Below are positions 35,839 to 43,438 of a stretch of 64,000 nt of DNA, piece after piece. Position numbers and translations under genes: made by a program. Each line of letters begins with the position of its first letter. The first letter of the stretch is position 1. The DNA is from Herbaspirillum sp. CF444 (GTDB lineage: Bacteria; Pseudomonadota; Gammaproteobacteria; Burkholderiales; Burkholderiaceae_D): contig NZ_AKJW01000059.1 of assembly GCF_000282135.1 (NCBI RefSeq), positions 1 to 64,000 on the forward strand. Direction: 5' to 3'. The notes under the pieces were generated by a model that saw only the letters and a program-made list of their open reading frames with translations, was not told the DNA's origin and did not search any database.

Positions 35839-36827
35839 ATGTATTCCTTATCTATCAGTATCGAAGCAAAAACTGATGCATCGACATTGGCCCCTGAACT
35901 TATCAATGCGACGTTCTTTCCCGAGAAATCAGCTTTTTTGGCGAGAATAGCGGCCAAGCTGACTGCAGCACCTGGCTCCACTACGATCTTGAGCATGGAA
36001 AATGCTGCTTTCAATCCTTGCGCGGCTTCGTAGTCGTTCACGCTAAGCGCCTTCACTTGTTGTTTGAGAAGCACGTCAAGAGTACGTTGCCCCGCGACTG
36101 GTCCTGCTACTCCGTCCATGATTGTCTTCAGAGGTGCGGGGACTCGCTCCGGTTTTCCACTCAGTAGCGACCATGCCATTTTTTCGCCACCTTTCGGCTC
36201 CACTACATAGCAGTCGACCTCTGGATGGCGACTACGAACAGCAGTAATCGCTCCTGAAGATAAGCCTCCTCCACTACAGTTGACAAGGAGAACGTGGGGA
36301 GTCACATCCATAGCCTCCATCTGCTCACATAACTCGAGACCGGCCGTTCCTTGACCCGCCATGACGTAATAATCGTCAAACGGAGAAATGAAAGTCATTC
36401 TTCGTTCCTGCATGATCTGCTCAGCAATCTCCTCTCGTGTCTGGCGATATGGATCAAAGAGTACGACCTCGGCTCCCCACCAACGGGTATTTTCTATTTT
36501 TATTTTTGGCGCAGTGTTAGGCATTACCACCACGGATGGGCAATTGAGAATCCTCGCTCCAGCGGCAACACCTTGCGCGTGGTTTCCTGCTGAATACGTT
36601 ATCACCCCTTTTTCACGTTCGGCGACGCTAAGTGAGAGTAATTTATTCAACGCACCTCGAATTTTGAACGAGCCCGTCTTCTGCAATCCCTCTGTCTTGA
36701 CAAAAACCTTGCAGCCGGCCATCTCGTCCAGTTGCGGTGAATTGAGTACGGGTGTTCGCACAATATAGGGAGAAATTCGCTGTGCTGCTTCGAGAATATG
36801 CTGCAAGGAGAACGATTTATCTGCCAT
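35835..36827 (-). CDS. PLP-dependent threonine/serine/3-hydroxyaspartate dehydratase-like enzyme
   Basis: 330 residues, fold-type II. PLP Lys55 lies in GSFKIRGA, the substrate loop SAGNHAQG is at 79-86 and the glycine-rich phosphate cradle reads CSGGGLSSG. There is no C-terminal ACT domain, so it is the catabolic/serine-racemase-size form rather than IlvA. Members act on threonine, serine or threo-3-hydroxyaspartate, releasing an enamine that becomes a 2-oxo acid. Given the acidic-amino-acid importer and RraA partner in the operon, 3-hydroxyaspartate or a hydroxyglutamate is a reasonable candidate (inference). Base composition is more AT-rich than the flanking genes. Confidence 0.87.
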   Translation of the reverse strand: MADKSFSLQHILEAAQRISPYIVRTPVLNSPQLDEMAGCKVFVKTEGLQKTGSFKIRGALNKLLSLSVAEREKGVITYSAGNHAQGVAAGARILNCPSVVVMPNTAPKIKIENTRWWGAEVVLFDPYRQTREEIAEQIMQERRMTFISPFDDYYVMAGQGTAGLELCEQMEAMDVTPHVLLVNCSGGGLSSGAITAVRSRHPEVDCYVVEPKGGEKMAWSLLSGKPERVPAPLKTIMDGVAGPVAGQRTLDVLLKQQVKALSVNDYEAAQGLKAAFSMLKIVVEPGAAVSLAAILAKKADFSGKNVALISSGANVDASVFASILIDKEYI

Positions 36828-36838
36828 TAAATACCTTC

Positions 36839-37564
36839 TTAATGAATTATCTTCGCTAGAAAATCCTGAGACCGGCTTGAACGCCTGCTGCCGAAAAATT
36901 CATCCTTGGTGCAATCGTCGATGATTGCACCTTCATCCATAAAGATCACCCGGCTGGCGACGCGTTTCGCAAAACCCATTTCGTGCGTGACGACCATCAT
37001 GGTCATTCCTTCCTGCGCCAATGAGATCATCACTTCGAGCACTTCGTTGACCATTTCCGGATCAAGGGCGGAGGTCGGCTCGTCGAACAGCATGGCGATC
37101 GGATCCATGGCCAGCGCCCGGGCGATGGCGATGCGCTGTTGCTGGCCGCCGGAAAGCTGCCCCGGGAATTTATCCCGATGCGCCGCCATGCCGACACGCG
37201 CCAGATAGGTCGTCGCCTTGTCACCGGCTTCTTCCACGCTGCGTCCCAGGACCTTGATCTGACCAAGAAGAATATTCTCGAAGACGGTCAGATGCGGAAA
37301 CAACTCAAAGTTCTGGAACACCATGCCGATGCGGGCGCGAATTTTCTCCAGGCTGGTGTGCAGACGATGGAGCCGCATGCCGTCGACACGAATCTCCCCC
37401 TGTTGAAACGATTCCAGACCGTTGATTGTTTTGATCAACGTCGACTTTCCCGATCCTGACGGACCGCACACAACGACGACATCGCCTTTCTTCGCCTGCG
37501 TTGTGCAAGAGTCCAATACCCGGAAATCTCCGTACCACTTGCTCACGTTGACAATATCGATCAT
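36839..37564 (-). CDS. Amino-acid ABC transporter ATP-binding protein (GltL/GlnQ-like)
   Basis: 241 residues from the ATG at 37564; a GTG three codons earlier abuts the AAAGG RBS and is less likely. Walker A GPSGSGKST is near 34-42, the Q-loop FQNFELFPHLTV is near 83-94 (typical of polar amino-acid importers), the signature LSGGQQQR is near 136-143, Walker B MLFDEPTSALDPE is near 157-169 and the switch is VVTHEMGFA. It energises the importer with the permeases at 38317 and 39011. It is separated from them by an rraA gene, an unusual order. Confidence 0.93.
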   Translation of the reverse strand: MIDIVNVSKWYGDFRVLDSCTTQAKKGDVVVVCGPSGSGKSTLIKTINGLESFQQGEIRVDGMRLHRLHTSLEKIRARIGMVFQNFELFPHLTVFENILLGQIKVLGRSVEEAGDKATTYLARVGMAAHRDKFPGQLSGGQQQRIAIARALAMDPIAMLFDEPTSALDPEMVNEVLEVMISLAQEGMTMMVVTHEMGFAKRVASRVIFMDEGAIIDDCTKDEFFGSRRSSRSQDFLAKIIH

Positions 37565-37620
37565 TCCGTACACCTTTGGGCTGCTTTGTTCACCTCTGAC
37601 ATGTTTTTCGTCATCCCCGT

Positions 37621-38280
37621 TTATTTCTTATAAATCTGGTCAAATTCCTTGTCGTGCATCACTTCCGCAACGGAGCGGCCGTTGCGCACAGCCTTGACCA
37701 TGGCTTCCTGGCGCGTATTGATCTTCTCTGCAAGCTCGATGATTTCTTCCGCCTTGGCAGCAGGAACGAATACCGTGCCGCAACGATCGGCGATGACCAG
37801 ATCGTCCTCGTTGACAACCACGCCGGCAAAGGTGATCGCTTCGCCCGAGCCGGTCTGGATGAGGCGGTTGCGCGCGCTGATCATGGTGACGCCGCGACCG
37901 AACACCGGGTAGTCTATCGCCTCGCTGCCGTCGATGTCGCGGCTCATGCCGTCGATCACGGTGCCGCGGATCTTCTTCATTTTTGCCGCGTTGGCGACAA
38001 TGTCGCCCCAGCACGAAATACCTTCCAGGCCGCCGGCAATCACCAGCACCCGGTCATCTGCCGTCACTTCGGCAATCACCGGCGTGAGCATGTGTACCGT
38101 CGGCGTCTTGCCCTCTTTGGGGGCGACCTGGATCGTGCTGGCTTTGCCGACGATCTTCGGGCAGTTCCACAGCGGGCGAATGCCGTAGGTGGCGCCGGGA
38201 AGACCCAGGAAATCCAAGGCGTCGGAGATGGTGTTGGAGTCGAGAGCCGAGAGGCGTTCGAGCAATTTTTCGTCGTTCAT
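37621..38280 (-). CDS. RraA/HMG-aldolase-family protein, copy 2 (inside the ABC operon)
   Basis: 219 residues. LLERLSALDSNTISDALDFLGLPGA is the N-terminal region, WGD lies at 91-93 and the metal-binding Arg114-Asp115 lies in MSRDIDGSE. An EEIIELAEKINTRQEAM helix ends the domain. It sits between the permease and ATPase genes of a GltIJKL-type importer, with short gaps on both sides, so it is likely co-expressed. This ties uptake of an amino acid to cleavage or decarboxylation of a 2-oxo acid. The N-terminus is closest to both truncated RraA remnants in the region. Confidence 0.86.
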   Translation of the reverse strand: MNDEKLLERLSALDSNTISDALDFLGLPGATYGIRPLWNCPKIVGKASTIQVAPKEGKTPTVHMLTPVIAEVTADDRVLVIAGGLEGISCWGDIVANAAKMKKIRGTVIDGMSRDIDGSEAIDYPVFGRGVTMISARNRLIQTGSGEAITFAGVVVNEDDLVIADRCGTVFVPAAKAEEIIELAEKINTRQEAMVKAVRNGRSVAEVMHDKEFDQIYKK

Positions 38281-38316
38281 TTTTGTTTCCTCGTGATAAA
38301 AATTGGCGGCATGTTT

Positions 38317-39003
38317 TCAGCGTACAAAAGCCAGACGGCGGTTCAATCGTTTGACCAGGACGGACAGCGAGAAGCTGATGACGAAATAGACGACGGCGAC
38401 GAACAGATACATTTCGACCAGCCGTCCGTCCCGTTGCGCGACCTTGGATGCCGCGCCGACGAAATCCGTGATGGAAAGCACGTAGACCAGGGATACATCC
38501 TGAAAAAGGATGATCGTCTGCGTCAGCAAGACCGGGATCATCATGCGGAAGGCCTGGGGCAGCACGATGCTTCCCATTGATTGCCAGTAAGTCATTCCCA
38601 GGGCGTAGGCCGCTCCCATCTGGCCGCGCGGAATCGATTGAATGCCCGCGCGGACGATTTCGCAGAAGTAGGCCGCTTCGAACAACACGAAGGTCACCAG
38701 CGATGAAGTGAAAGCGCCCACCTGGACCGGCTCGGAGGAGCCGATGACCCAGGCGCCCAGATAGGGAACCAGAAAGTAAAACCAGAAGATGACCAGCACC
38801 AGGGGAATCGATCGCACCAGGTTGACATATTCTGTCGCCAGTTTGCTGACGACGCGATTGGTGGACAGTTTCATGAGCGCCAACAGCGTGCCGAGCAGCG
38901 TCGCGCCGATCAGGGAAAGCAGGGTGAGTTTGATGGTGAACACCATGCCGACCTGAAACAGATACACCCAGGAGCGTTGGATAACGTCGAAATCGAAATT
39001 CAT
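38317..39003 (-). CDS. Amino-acid ABC transporter permease (GltK-like)
   Basis: 228 residues with about five membrane helices. The permease motif QSIPRGQMGAAYALGMTYWQSMGSIVLPQAFRMMIP near 118-153 is the EAA loop that contacts the ATPase in polar amino-acid importers. It pairs with the permease at 39011, 7 bp upstream. The ending VKRLNRRLAFVR is basic, as usual. Confidence 0.92.
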   Translation of the reverse strand: MNFDFDVIQRSWVYLFQVGMVFTIKLTLLSLIGATLLGTLLALMKLSTNRVVSKLATEYVNLVRSIPLVLVIFWFYFLVPYLGAWVIGSSEPVQVGAFTSSLVTFVLFEAAYFCEIVRAGIQSIPRGQMGAAYALGMTYWQSMGSIVLPQAFRMMIPVLLTQTIILFQDVSLVYVLSITDFVGAASKVAQRDGRLVEMYLFVAVVYFVISFSLSVLVKRLNRRLAFVR

Positions 39004-39010
39004 GATTCGC

Positions 39011-39745
39011 TCACTTTGCGCTTGAGATGTAGCCGGGAACCGCCATCCGGTTTTCCAGCTTGCGCATCAGGTTCACCACGATCACGTTGACGATGATGTA
39101 CAGCACCGTTGCAACGGTGAATGCCTCGAACACCTGGAACGTGAACTCCTGCATGGACCGCGTCTGCGCGGTCAGCTCCATCACGCCGATCGTCAATGCC
39201 ACGGCGCTGTTCTTGATCACGCCGAGAAATTCGCTGGTGAGCGGCGGGACCACGATGCGGAACGCCATCGGCAGGAGAACGTGGCGATAGGTCTGGCCTT
39301 GCGTCATGCCCAACGCCAGGCCGGCCATGCGTTGACCGCGCGAGAGCGAATTGATGCCCGCCGACAACTGCACCGCCACGCGCGCCGAGGTGAAAAATCC
39401 CAGGCAGATCACCGCCGTGTAAAAGGCATTGTTGGGCAGCGCCTTGATCCAGTCGCCCAGGTCGACAGGCAGAAATTCCGGCACGACGAAATACCACAGG
39501 AACATCTGGACGATCAGCGGGATATTGCGGAACAGCTCCGCGTAGGCATTGCCTGCCGCCATCAATGCTTTGTTGGGATGCGTGCGGATAACGCCGATGA
39601 AGGTGCCCAGCACCAGTGCGATGAGCCACGCCAATAGCGCGATGGACAGCGTCCACAACAAGCCGATGAATAAGCTGTGCAAGTAAGACCCTGTTCCATC
39701 GGGGGCCTGCTCCAGGAGAATGTGCCAATTCCAGTTGTAATTCAT
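39011..39745 (-). CDS. Amino-acid ABC transporter permease (GltJ-like)
   Basis: 244 residues. The N-terminus MNYNWNWHILLEQAPDGTGSYLHSL is typical of GltJ. The family segment NAYAELFRNIPLIVQMFLWYFVVPEFLP lies near 86-113 and the EAA loop INSLSRGQRMAGLALGMTQGQTYRHVLLPMAFR near 141-173. Length and motifs match the glutamate/aspartate importer. It is the second gene of the operon, following the binding protein. Confidence 0.92.
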   Translation of the reverse strand: MNYNWNWHILLEQAPDGTGSYLHSLFIGLLWTLSIALLAWLIALVLGTFIGVIRTHPNKALMAAGNAYAELFRNIPLIVQMFLWYFVVPEFLPVDLGDWIKALPNNAFYTAVICLGFFTSARVAVQLSAGINSLSRGQRMAGLALGMTQGQTYRHVLLPMAFRIVVPPLTSEFLGVIKNSAVALTIGVMELTAQTRSMQEFTFQVFEAFTVATVLYIIVNVIVVNLMRKLENRMAVPGYISSAK

Positions 39746-39862
39746 AGCTCATGCCGGCATCCGTGCCGTCGCCTACGCGTCGGTACAGATTCCGGTCGCC
39801 TTTCTTATTTCTTGTGCGACATGTCGTCGCGTTGCAAAGAACCTGAAGAGATGACAGGCGCT

Positions 39863-40783
39863 TTATTTGTAGACTTCGGGGTCGGCCGAATCGGTCGGAT
39901 GGGCAATTGCCTTTTGCAGCTGAGGCGTCATCGGCCAGTTCATGTTGATGCCCTTTGGCGGAATCGCCGCCTGGAACCACTTGGCATAGATCCGGTTGAT
40001 TTCGCCTGAGCGAAAGACCGCAGTGATGGCGGCGTCGACGGCTTTCTTGAACTCCGGATCATCCTTGCGCAAGACGATGCCGTAGGGCTCGAAGGACATC
40101 GCTTCGGCACTGATGCGGTAGTCGTCGGGCGACTTGGAATTGGCCGCCAATGCGGCGAGCACCACGTCGTCCAGCGAATAGGCGACGGCGCGGCCGGTTT
40201 CCACCATCAGGAAGCCTTCGCCGATGTCCTTGGAAGCAAGGATGTTGATGCCCAGAGATTTGTCGGCATTGAGCTGTGTCACTTGCTTGATATTGGTCGT
40301 GCCGGCGGTGGCGACCAATGTTTTTCCTTTCAGGTCTGCCAGCGTCTTGATGTTGGCGGTTTTCTTCGACAGCAAGCGGTTGGACGTCACGAAGGTGGTG
40401 GGCGCGAAGGAAACCTGCTTTTGCCGATCTTCGTTGTTGGTCGTCGAGCCGCATTCGAGATCGATGGTGCCGTTGGCCAGCAAGGGGATGCGCGTCGATG
40501 AGGTGACCGGCTGCATCTTCACCGACAAACTGCTCGCGCCGAGTTGCTTTTGAACCGCCGACACGACTTTCATGCACAGGTCAATGGAGTAGCCGATGTA
40601 CGACTGCTTGTCGTCCAGATAGGAAAACGGCGGCGAAGAATCACGTACGCCCAGCGTGATGGTCCTCGATGCCGCGATCTTGTCCAAGGTCCCTTTTTGC
40701 ACGGCGTGAGCCTGCAGCGGAGCGACAGTTGCAATACAGGTGGGGAGAAGCAACACCAGTGATGAAGTAGACTTGGTAATCAT
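39863..40783 (-). CDS. GltI-like amino-acid ABC transporter substrate-binding protein
   Basis: 306 residues from the ATG at 40783 (AAGGGG 5-10 bases upstream). The open frame extends far upstream but that part looks non-coding. The signal peptide ends near PLQAHA-VQ (residue 26). GVRDSSPPFSYLDDKQSYIGYSIDLC near 43-68 and YAKWFQAAIPPKGINMNWPM near the end match GltI. It is paralogous to the orphan binding protein at 20678. It heads the seven-gene operon with the permeases, RraA copy 2, ATPase, dehydratase and RidA. The ligand is probably an acidic amino acid. A palindromic LysR-type box lies 90 bp upstream. Confidence 0.92.
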   Translation of the reverse strand: MITKSTSSLVLLLPTCIATVAPLQAHAVQKGTLDKIAASRTITLGVRDSSPPFSYLDDKQSYIGYSIDLCMKVVSAVQKQLGASSLSVKMQPVTSSTRIPLLANGTIDLECGSTTNNEDRQKQVSFAPTTFVTSNRLLSKKTANIKTLADLKGKTLVATAGTTNIKQVTQLNADKSLGINILASKDIGEGFLMVETGRAVAYSLDDVVLAALAANSKSPDDYRISAEAMSFEPYGIVLRKDDPEFKKAVDAAITAVFRSGEINRIYAKWFQAAIPPKGINMNWPMTPQLQKAIAHPTDSADPEVYK

Positions 40784-40872
40784 TTGAATCCCCTTGTGAG
40801 ATGGCGATGACGTGTTATCGATCTTCTCCACATGGAGATGATCCAGATGTGCAATATCGAAGTTCGCGACGT

Positions 40873-40888
40873 ATATGTAAATTCTCAT
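40873..40888. promoter_or_regulatory. Palindromic LysR-type box, copy 3 (ATATG-TAAATT-CTCAT)
   Basis: It lies 90 bp upstream of the binding-protein start. It shares the TAAATTC core with copies 1, 2 and 4. Confidence 0.7.
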
Positions 40889-41133
40889 TTTTGTATGTCT
40901 TATATACATAAAACCTATCACCTCGATCGTGCGTCCGACGTCTTGTTTTAGTGCGCCGCACCAGGATGGCCTTGCTTGCACGGCCCTTTTGCCGGTCTCG
41001 CGGTCCGCTTTCGGAAACGCGCATCTTAGTGTTTTCTCTGTCTCCCTCCATCGCGCCATGCAGCGAAAAACACCGCGAGAAAATGCTGCGGTCGTATGCA
41101 TCCATAGGCTCGTCATATGAATGGCTTAGTGGA

Positions 41134-41149
41134 ATACGAATTTACGTAT
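41134..41149. promoter_or_regulatory. Palindromic LysR-type box, copy 4 (ATACG-AATTTA-CGTAT)
   Basis: This is the most symmetric copy: perfect 5-bp arms ATACG/CGTAT around AATTTA, in the orientation opposite to the others. It lies 160 bp upstream of RraA copy 3. Confidence 0.72.
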
Positions 41150-41184
41150 GGCGCCGGCAAGGGCAAAGTAATTGCCAGGTATCT

Positions 41185-41310
41185 GGAGGAACGTTCACGC
41201 CGTCCCATCTTCTGCCGACGCGTCTGGCCGGGTTGAATACCGGGGCCGTCTCCGATGCTCTGGCTAACGCCGCAAACAAGACATTTCTTTTTTTACGCTA
41301 TCGACACTGA
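41185..41310 (+). pseudogene. Truncated RraA-family N-terminal remnant (stub B)
   Basis: After a strong GGAGGA (41185-41190) the frame reads LLPTRLAGLNTGAVSDALANAANK and stops at TGA 41308-41310, overlapping the RraA copy 3 ATG. RLAGLNTGAVSDAL aligns with the RraA N-terminal motif RLSALDSNTISDAL of the copy at 37621. There is no ATG, GTG or suitable TTG near the RBS, and the rest of the domain is absent, so it is probably a decayed rraA end. Copy 3 has its own complete N-terminus, so this is not just its misread start. Confidence 0.6.
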
Positions 41311-41975
41311 TGAATAATTCCGCATTCTTTATCAATCCCTGGGCGCCGGTTGCTTCCAAGGCGCAACTGGCCGATCTGGAACAAATCGTCGTTTCGCATC
41401 TGAGCGACAACCTTCAACGCATGTCCGGCATTTGCGGACTGCAGCGCATCCACCGCTCGAAGAAGCTGCTCGGCACCGCCTTCACGGTGAAGGTCCGCCC
41501 CGGCGACAATCTGCTCATCTACAAGGCGCTGACGCTGCTGAAACCTGGCCATGTACTGGTCGTCGACGGCGCCGGTCATCCGACCAATGCGTTGGTCGGC
41601 GAACTGATCATGTTGTATGCGCAGCAGCGCGGTTGTGCAGGTTTTGTCATCGACGCGGCGGTGCGCGACACCAACGCTTTCTTTGAAGCCGATTTTCCAT
41701 GCTATGCGCGGGCGGTCAGTCATCGCGGCCCCTACAAGAACGGGCCGGGGCAGATCAATGTGCCGGTCTCCGTCGGCGGTCAGGTCATCAGTCCCGGCGA
41801 CGTGGTGGTGGGGGATGAAGACGGCATCGTCTCGTTTCCGTTGCAGGATTTGGAAAAGATCGTCGAAGCGGCACGCAAGACCCATGCGCATGAAGAAAAA
41901 ATCAAGGCGGAAATTGCCAACGGCAAGATTGAGCAGGAATGGCTGACGAAGGTGCTGGCGCCGTTTGACCTGTAA
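41310..41975 (+). CDS. RraA/HMG-aldolase-family protein, copy 3
   Basis: 221 residues. VVSHLSDNLQRMSGICGLQRI is the N-terminal helix, followed by KLLGTAFTVKVRPGDNLLIYKAL near 52-74. GEL is at 97-99, with Glu98 where LigK has Asp102. The metal pair Arg119-Asp120 lies in AAVRDTNAF. The RPGDN and GxxVxNA arrangement is nearer to HMG/CHA aldolases than to RNase E inhibitor RraA. The start overlaps the stop of the upstream remnant (TGATG), with no RBS of its own visible. It is divergent from the ABC operon and shares its control region. Confidence 0.85.
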   Translation: MNNSAFFINPWAPVASKAQLADLEQIVVSHLSDNLQRMSGICGLQRIHRSKKLLGTAFTVKVRPGDNLLIYKALTLLKPGHVLVVDGAGHPTNALVGELIMLYAQQRGCAGFVIDAAVRDTNAFFEADFPCYARAVSHRGPYKNGPGQINVPVSVGGQVISPGDVVVGDEDGIVSFPLQDLEKIVEAARKTHAHEEKIKAEIANGKIEQEWLTKVLAPFDL

Positions 41976-42037
41976 TACGCCCGACGATGCGCAAGAAAGG
42001 ATTGTTTTGCGCAATCTTATAGTGAATAATTGTCGTC

Positions 42038-42286
42038 ATGAACGATACTTCACAACTCCCCCCATTTCCCGACCGGCTCTCCATCGATCCGAGCAGCCCT
42101 TACTTCAATGCCGCCATCTTTGAGCACGATGTCGGCATCCGGTTCAACGACAAGGAACGCAACGACGTCGATGAGTATTGCATCAGCGAGGGATGGATCA
42201 AGGTCGCGGCCGGCAAGGCACTCGACCGCAAGGGCAAGCCCCTGCTGCTGAAAGTAAAAGGCAAGGTCGAGCCTTTCTATCGCTAG
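42038..42286 (+). CDS. DUF3297-family protein
   Basis: 82 residues. The sequence LPPFPDRLSIDPSSPYFN and HDVGIRFNDKERNDVDEYCISEGWIKVAAGKALDRKGKPLLLKVKG is the whole DUF3297 domain, a small protein widespread in proteobacteria with no established role. No signal peptide is present. It is monocistronic, ending at the terminator at 42335. Confidence 0.9.
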   Translation: MNDTSQLPPFPDRLSIDPSSPYFNAAIFEHDVGIRFNDKERNDVDEYCISEGWIKVAAGKALDRKGKPLLLKVKGKVEPFYR

Positions 42287-42334
42287 GGACTGTTCCTGAT
42301 TGGCATTTTTTCAACTTTCGTGATTGTCTGCAAG

Positions 42335-42376
42335 AGCACGCGCGCTGAATTTTTCGATGGCGCCCGTGCTTTTTTA
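42335..42376 (+). terminator. Terminator after the DUF3297 gene
   Basis: AGCACG...CGTGCT arms with GCGC/GCGCC pairing inside, followed by TTTTTT, 49 bases downstream of the stop. Confidence 0.7.
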
Positions 42377-42449
42377 TTGCCTGCGGACATTCACGGGTGA
42401 TGGGGCGCCTGCGTCTGCGCTCCCGACAACCATAGCCTGACGAGTGTCA

Positions 42450-43367
42450 ATGAATAGCAAAAAAGCCACGATCATCGGACTCGCCGCAGTAGTCTTGTGG
42501 AGTTCGATTGTCGGATTGATTCGCGGCGTCAGCGAGCATCTCGGCGCCACCGGGGGCGCGGCGATGATTTACAGCGTTGCATCCCTGATCCTGCTGTTTT
42601 CGGTCGGATTTCCCAAGCTCGGCGCCTTTCCCAAAAAATACCTGTTCTGGGGAAGCCTGCTGTTCGTGACTTACGAGCTCTGCCTGTCGCTCTCGATCGG
42701 CTATGCCAACACAGGCAGACAAGCAATCGAAGTCGGCATGGTCAACTATCTGTGGCCGACGTTCACGCTCATCTCCGCGATTGCGTTCGGCAAGCAGAAG
42801 GCGACCTGGCTGGCCGTTCCCGGTTTCATGCTCTCGATTGTCGGTATCTGTTGGGTATTGGGAGGCGACCAGGGGCTGGACGCGGCGGGCATGCTCGCCA
42901 ATGTGCAGGATAACCCGCTCAGTTACGGCCTGGCTTTTGCGGGCGCAGTGATCTGGGCGGCATATTGCACCGTCACCGCCAACATCGCGCAGGGAAAGAA
43001 CGGGGTGACGCTTTTCTTCATGCTGGTGTCGCTGACGCTGTGGATGAAATTCTTCCTCGGCGACCACGGCACGATGTCTTTCAGCACGCCGGCAATCGTT
43101 TACCTGCTCCTGGCGGCCGCGGCGATGGGGTTCGGCTATGCGGCATGGAACGTCGGCATCCTGCACGGCAATGTCACCGTCCTGGCAGGGGCCTCGTATT
43201 TCATTCCGGTCTTTTCGTCAGCGCTGTCCGCCGTCCTGTTGCACGCGCCGTTGCCAAGATCGTTTTGGGTCGGGGCGTCTCTGGTGTGCGTCGGTTCGAT
43301 ACTATGCTGGTTGGCAACCAGGGCGAAGAAACCGGCGACGCCGGCATTGAGCCCAAGGGAATCGTAA
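42450..43367 (+). CDS. YddG-like aromatic amino-acid exporter (DMT family)
   Basis: 305 residues with about ten helices. SKKATIIGLAAVVLWSSIVGLIRGVSEHLG near 3-32 and SIGYANTGRQAIEVGMVNYLWPTFT near 80-104 are diagnostic of the YddG subgroup of EamA transporters, which export aromatic amino acids in E. coli. The second repeat has GAVIWAAYCTVTANIAQGKNG near 165-185. I chose the ATG at 42450 over the GTG two codons earlier; neither has a strong RBS. Confidence 0.88.
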   Translation: MNSKKATIIGLAAVVLWSSIVGLIRGVSEHLGATGGAAMIYSVASLILLFSVGFPKLGAFPKKYLFWGSLLFVTYELCLSLSIGYANTGRQAIEVGMVNYLWPTFTLISAIAFGKQKATWLAVPGFMLSIVGICWVLGGDQGLDAAGMLANVQDNPLSYGLAFAGAVIWAAYCTVTANIAQGKNGVTLFFMLVSLTLWMKFFLGDHGTMSFSTPAIVYLLLAAAAMGFGYAAWNVGILHGNVTVLAGASYFIPVFSSALSAVLLHAPLPRSFWVGASLVCVGSILCWLATRAKKPATPALSPRES

Positions 43368-43396
43368 CTGGTTCCGGCGTCACAGATTGGCTTGTC

Positions 43397-43424
43397 GAGT
43401 CCGCTCCCGTCCGGGAGCGGACTC
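43397..43424. terminator. Hairpin between the convergent YddG-like and GlpQ-like genes
   Basis: GAGTCCGCTCCC/GGGAGCGGACTC, a perfect 12-bp stem with a GTCC loop. It has no T-run, but its position between two converging genes suits transcript-end formation. Confidence 0.6.
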
Positions 43425-43438
43425 GCCCTGCGGATTGC

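Larger units (their letters stand above)
40784..41184. promoter_or_regulatory. Divergent control region between the ABC operon and RraA copy 3
   Basis: The gap is AT-rich near 40860-40920 and contains two boxes of the shared palindrome (40873-40888, 41134-41149). Beside the first is a second inverted repeat TATGT-N7-ACATA (40894-40910). The middle part (about 40930-41110) shows no gene I can support. Confidence 0.65.
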
